From contig VWPU01003045.1 of the NCBI GenBank assembly GCA_013398955.1, positions 1 through 64,000 on the forward strand: a stretch of 64,000 nt of DNA, in the 5' to 3' direction. The notes below the pieces were generated by a model. That model saw nothing but the letters and a program-made list of their open reading frames with translations. It was not told where the DNA came from and searched no databases. The position numbers and the translations under genes are program-made. The first letter of the stretch is position 1; each line of letters begins with the position of its first letter. The stretch comes from Callaeas wilsoni. Lineage: Eukaryota; Chordata; Aves; Passeriformes; Callaeidae. Below are positions 61,618 through 64,000 of this stretch, piece by piece.

Positions 61618-62280
61618 ATCATAGGAAAAAATCGAGGCCTTGACCATCAAGGATGGCAGAAAGTGGACACCTGTGGAAATGATGTAAACAGGTTTTCACA
61701 AGACAATGTGGTGAGTGACTCCACAACCTCCATGGGCAGCATTTCCAATGTTTAACCCCATTTTCAGTGGAAGAATTCTTCCAAAGGGAACCTCCCCTGG
61801 TACAACTTGAGGCCATTTCCACTGATCGCCTGTAAGAAGAGGCTGACACCCAACCTCCTTTCCAGTGGTTGTAGACAGTGACAAGGTCACCTCTGAGCCT
61901 CCTCTTTTCCAGGCTAAGCACCCCCCAGCTCCCTCAGCTGCTCCTCATAGGACTTGTGCTCCAGCCCCTTCCCAAGCTCCATTTCCCTTCTTTGGAGTCT
62001 CTCCAGCAGCTGTAGTAAGGGGCCCAGAATTCAACACAGGACTTGAGGTGTGGCCTCACCAGTGCCAAGTACAGAAGGACACTCACTGCCCCAGTCGTGG
62101 TGGCCACAGTATTGCTGATCCAGGTCGGGACGCCATTGGCTTTCTTGGCCACCTGGGCACGTGCTGGCTCATGTTCAGTACTGCCAACCAGCACCCCCAG
62201 GTCCTTTTCTGCTGGGCAGCTTTCCAGCCACTCTGCCCCCAGCCTGTAGCGCTGCACGGCGTTGTTGTGACTGAAACATT
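61618..62280 (-). mobile_element. CR1 LINE fragment (3' part including end of ORF2)
   Basis: This is the best preserved CR1 copy in the window, in reverse orientation. Its left end has an octamer trace (aatcatagg). Then come the 'ctgtaagaagaggctgacaccc..gtgacaaggtcacctctgagcctcctcttttccaggctaagcac' and 'cttctttggagtctctccagcag' blocks. Last is the 'ggcccagaattcaacacaggacttgaggtgtggcctcaccagtgcc..cttggccacctgggcac' block. Translated on the minus strand, pieces such as CPAEKDLGVLV, AKKANG and ALVRPHL correspond to the C-terminal end of the CR1 reverse-transcriptase protein. Frameshifts and stops break the frame. It is 5'-truncated at about 62,280, where the CR1 pattern ends abruptly after 'gcacggcgttgttgtgac'. 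Confidence 0.9.
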
Positions 62281-64000
62281 GAAGTATGACAAGCAGAGCC
62301 AGACAAAGAGAGGTCAGTTTGCAGGAGGTGAAAGAAAAAAATGTGACAGCGGAGCACAGTGGATTAAACAAGTCATTAAGAGTATGTAAGAGTGACATGC
62401 ATGGGGTGATGGGTTTTTCTACCACTCTGCGTGCCTCTTACTGCAACTGAACCACACTGGCCCTGAGTTACAAATTTTCATAGAATGTGTAAAATTCTAA
62501 TCCTGAGTCCTCTGGCCTCATTATGGTCTCCGTTGTAAGGGGCCCATCTGCACCTCATCAGAGTCCTTATAAATTTTTGGATAGGTTTGGGATAGATGAC
62601 TAGATTATTGCTCTAATTTATCCACGTATACTATTAGTAGTTACCTACTTGTTCTTTTAATTAGGCTAAAATTTGCCAAAGCATATGAAAAATTGCTTAT
62701 CCCACTGAAAACAGAATTATCTGCTGAGAGCTCACGGCCCATTCTTCAACTTTTGCATAAATATTTTTATTGCATGTTTTTATGTTCTGCATTAAAAGTG
62801 TGTCAATGGGGACGTGTGCTGGTTGTGAACGCTGTACTTCCCACCAGCACCTGCTTCTCGAGCAGGCTAAATGTGGAAACATATTGTAATGGCTGAGCTG
62901 TGCAGACAGTTTATTCTCTGTTCTGCAGCAGCATGGGTAAAGCAGGAAAATTTGTATGTGTCTGAGTTGACCCAGAGGGAGACCTGACCAAGAGGCTTTA
63001 GCTTTGAACTGAATTCAGTTGTGTATTGCAGGGAGACTCGTTTGTTTTAGTTTCTGAAAAGTAAGTGTGACTGAATTTAGCCTTGAAAGATCCCACTGGG
63101 GTGAAAAATAAAAGGATTTATATTAGAAAATGTCAAAATCAAAAGGAGCAATTTCCTCCTCACTCTTTTCTGGTTTTTTTTCCTTTTTTGCCAGTCATAA
63201 ATGATTGTCCCAAATGCATGCAGACTTCCCTGATGGGTCTGGGTTATGCCATGGCATTGCATTGTGCTGTAAATCAGCTCGTCATCCCAGGTTTGTGGCT
63301 TGGCTGTTGAGGATGGCACTAGGGCAGTACAGCACGCGCTGGAGGAGGGGAGTCATGGAGATCCTGTACCAGCAGCAGTGTCCCTGCCTGTGTGACGCTG
63401 CGAGCCTGCAGGCAAAGGGGAAAAAAGTCAAACCCTGGTAGCAGTGGGATAAAACTGCTTAGAAACCCTCAGCTATGGGCTGTCTTATTGACCTGCTGGT
63501 CCAGCAAGCAGGCTTGTCTAATTAATTAGGAAAAAAAAGGTGAATTAATTGGACTTAAATTCTTGAATGATGAAATTGACCTAAGCTTCCAAATGTTTGT
63601 GCAACAGCTCTCCTTCTGCACATGATACGCAAAGAAATGCCATATTCTCCCAATTTCAAAATCCTTGCAGAGTTTCAGTTGTGTTTATCCTGACAGAGCT
63701 CATGTTGTCAGCATGCTTAGGTTTTGCTGCCATTAATCCTTTCAAGCCCAGCAAAAAGGCATTGCATATTTGAAGTCCATCTCTCTGAAAGCTGCCTCAG
63801 CCAGAGGCTGTGTGTGTTTGCCAGCTGATCGAAGTTGCACCGAGGCAGTCATTGATTGACCCAGCATCTCCCCTCCGCAGGATACTCTCGGTGAAGAAAC
63901 TTCTCTGTGCAGGACAAGGATTGAATAAACCGTGCTATAAGGAGTGCAAAAGGAGGCTAAATTTCCCTTGTTTTCACTACACACTTACTTATTCCCACTT
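62281..64000. other. Stretch with no recognised gene
   Basis: The sequence is moderately AT-rich and has short open frames on both strands without recognisable domains. No repeats or regulatory sites were identified. Confidence 0.4.

Noticed and set aside
61934..62425. 163-codon minus-strand frame
   Set aside because: It is mostly decayed CR1 ORF2 and is covered by the CR1 call, not a host gene.

Overview
This window reads as avian genomic DNA. Every recognisable interspersed repeat is a CR1-type LINE fragment or an LTR-like element. The younger CR1 pieces end in the degenerate octamer tail (variants of ATTCTATG or its complement) that marks bird CR1. No mammalian-type SINE was noticed. The window is gene-poor: one intact, clearly recognisable protein-coding gene lies in 64 kb, with long stretches of unassigned DNA around it. 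The species cannot be named from the sequence. Layout: the first 180 bp are the edge of a CpG island with several GC boxes, presumably the promoter of a gene mostly outside the window, with a CR1 fragment abutting it. From 0.8 to 18.8 kb nothing is recognised apart from a TATA-like site at 14.8 kb. Two CR1-type fragments of different age lie at 18.8-19.4 kb and another old one at 27.2 kb. A solo LTR with a 4-bp target-site duplication lies at 30.38-30.93 kb. The single-exon ANKRD9-family gene is at 34,555-35,445, with a TATA-like site upstream and a polyadenylation signal downstream. 

From 36 to 40.5 kb, and at 22.4 kb, there are plus-strand exon-like segments with good splice signals and compatible phases. 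Joined, they would encode an unrecognised cytoplasmic tail with three Yxx(L/I) tyrosine motifs, ending in an ITIM-like LNYTSL, followed by a plausible 3' UTR with three AATAAA signals. This is the most interesting speculative signal in the window, and it is inference: no signal peptide, Ig domain or membrane segment was found to go with it. A 12-unit minisatellite rich in CACGTG E-boxes sits directly before one of these exons. At 45.5-47.1 kb there is a CpG-rich segment with a CTCF-like site, an assembly gap, and an 18-bp GC-rich minisatellite that appears to have been split by an LTR-like insertion. From 47 to 61.6 kb the DNA is mostly unassigned, except for a possible two-exon ORF at 56.6-57.0 kb. 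A fairly well preserved CR1 fragment lies at 61.6-62.3 kb. 

Only the ANKRD9-family gene is a confident functional call. Its family is linked to Cullin-RING ubiquitin ligase substrate recognition and control of IMPDH2. The sequence does not show that the other candidate exons work together with it.
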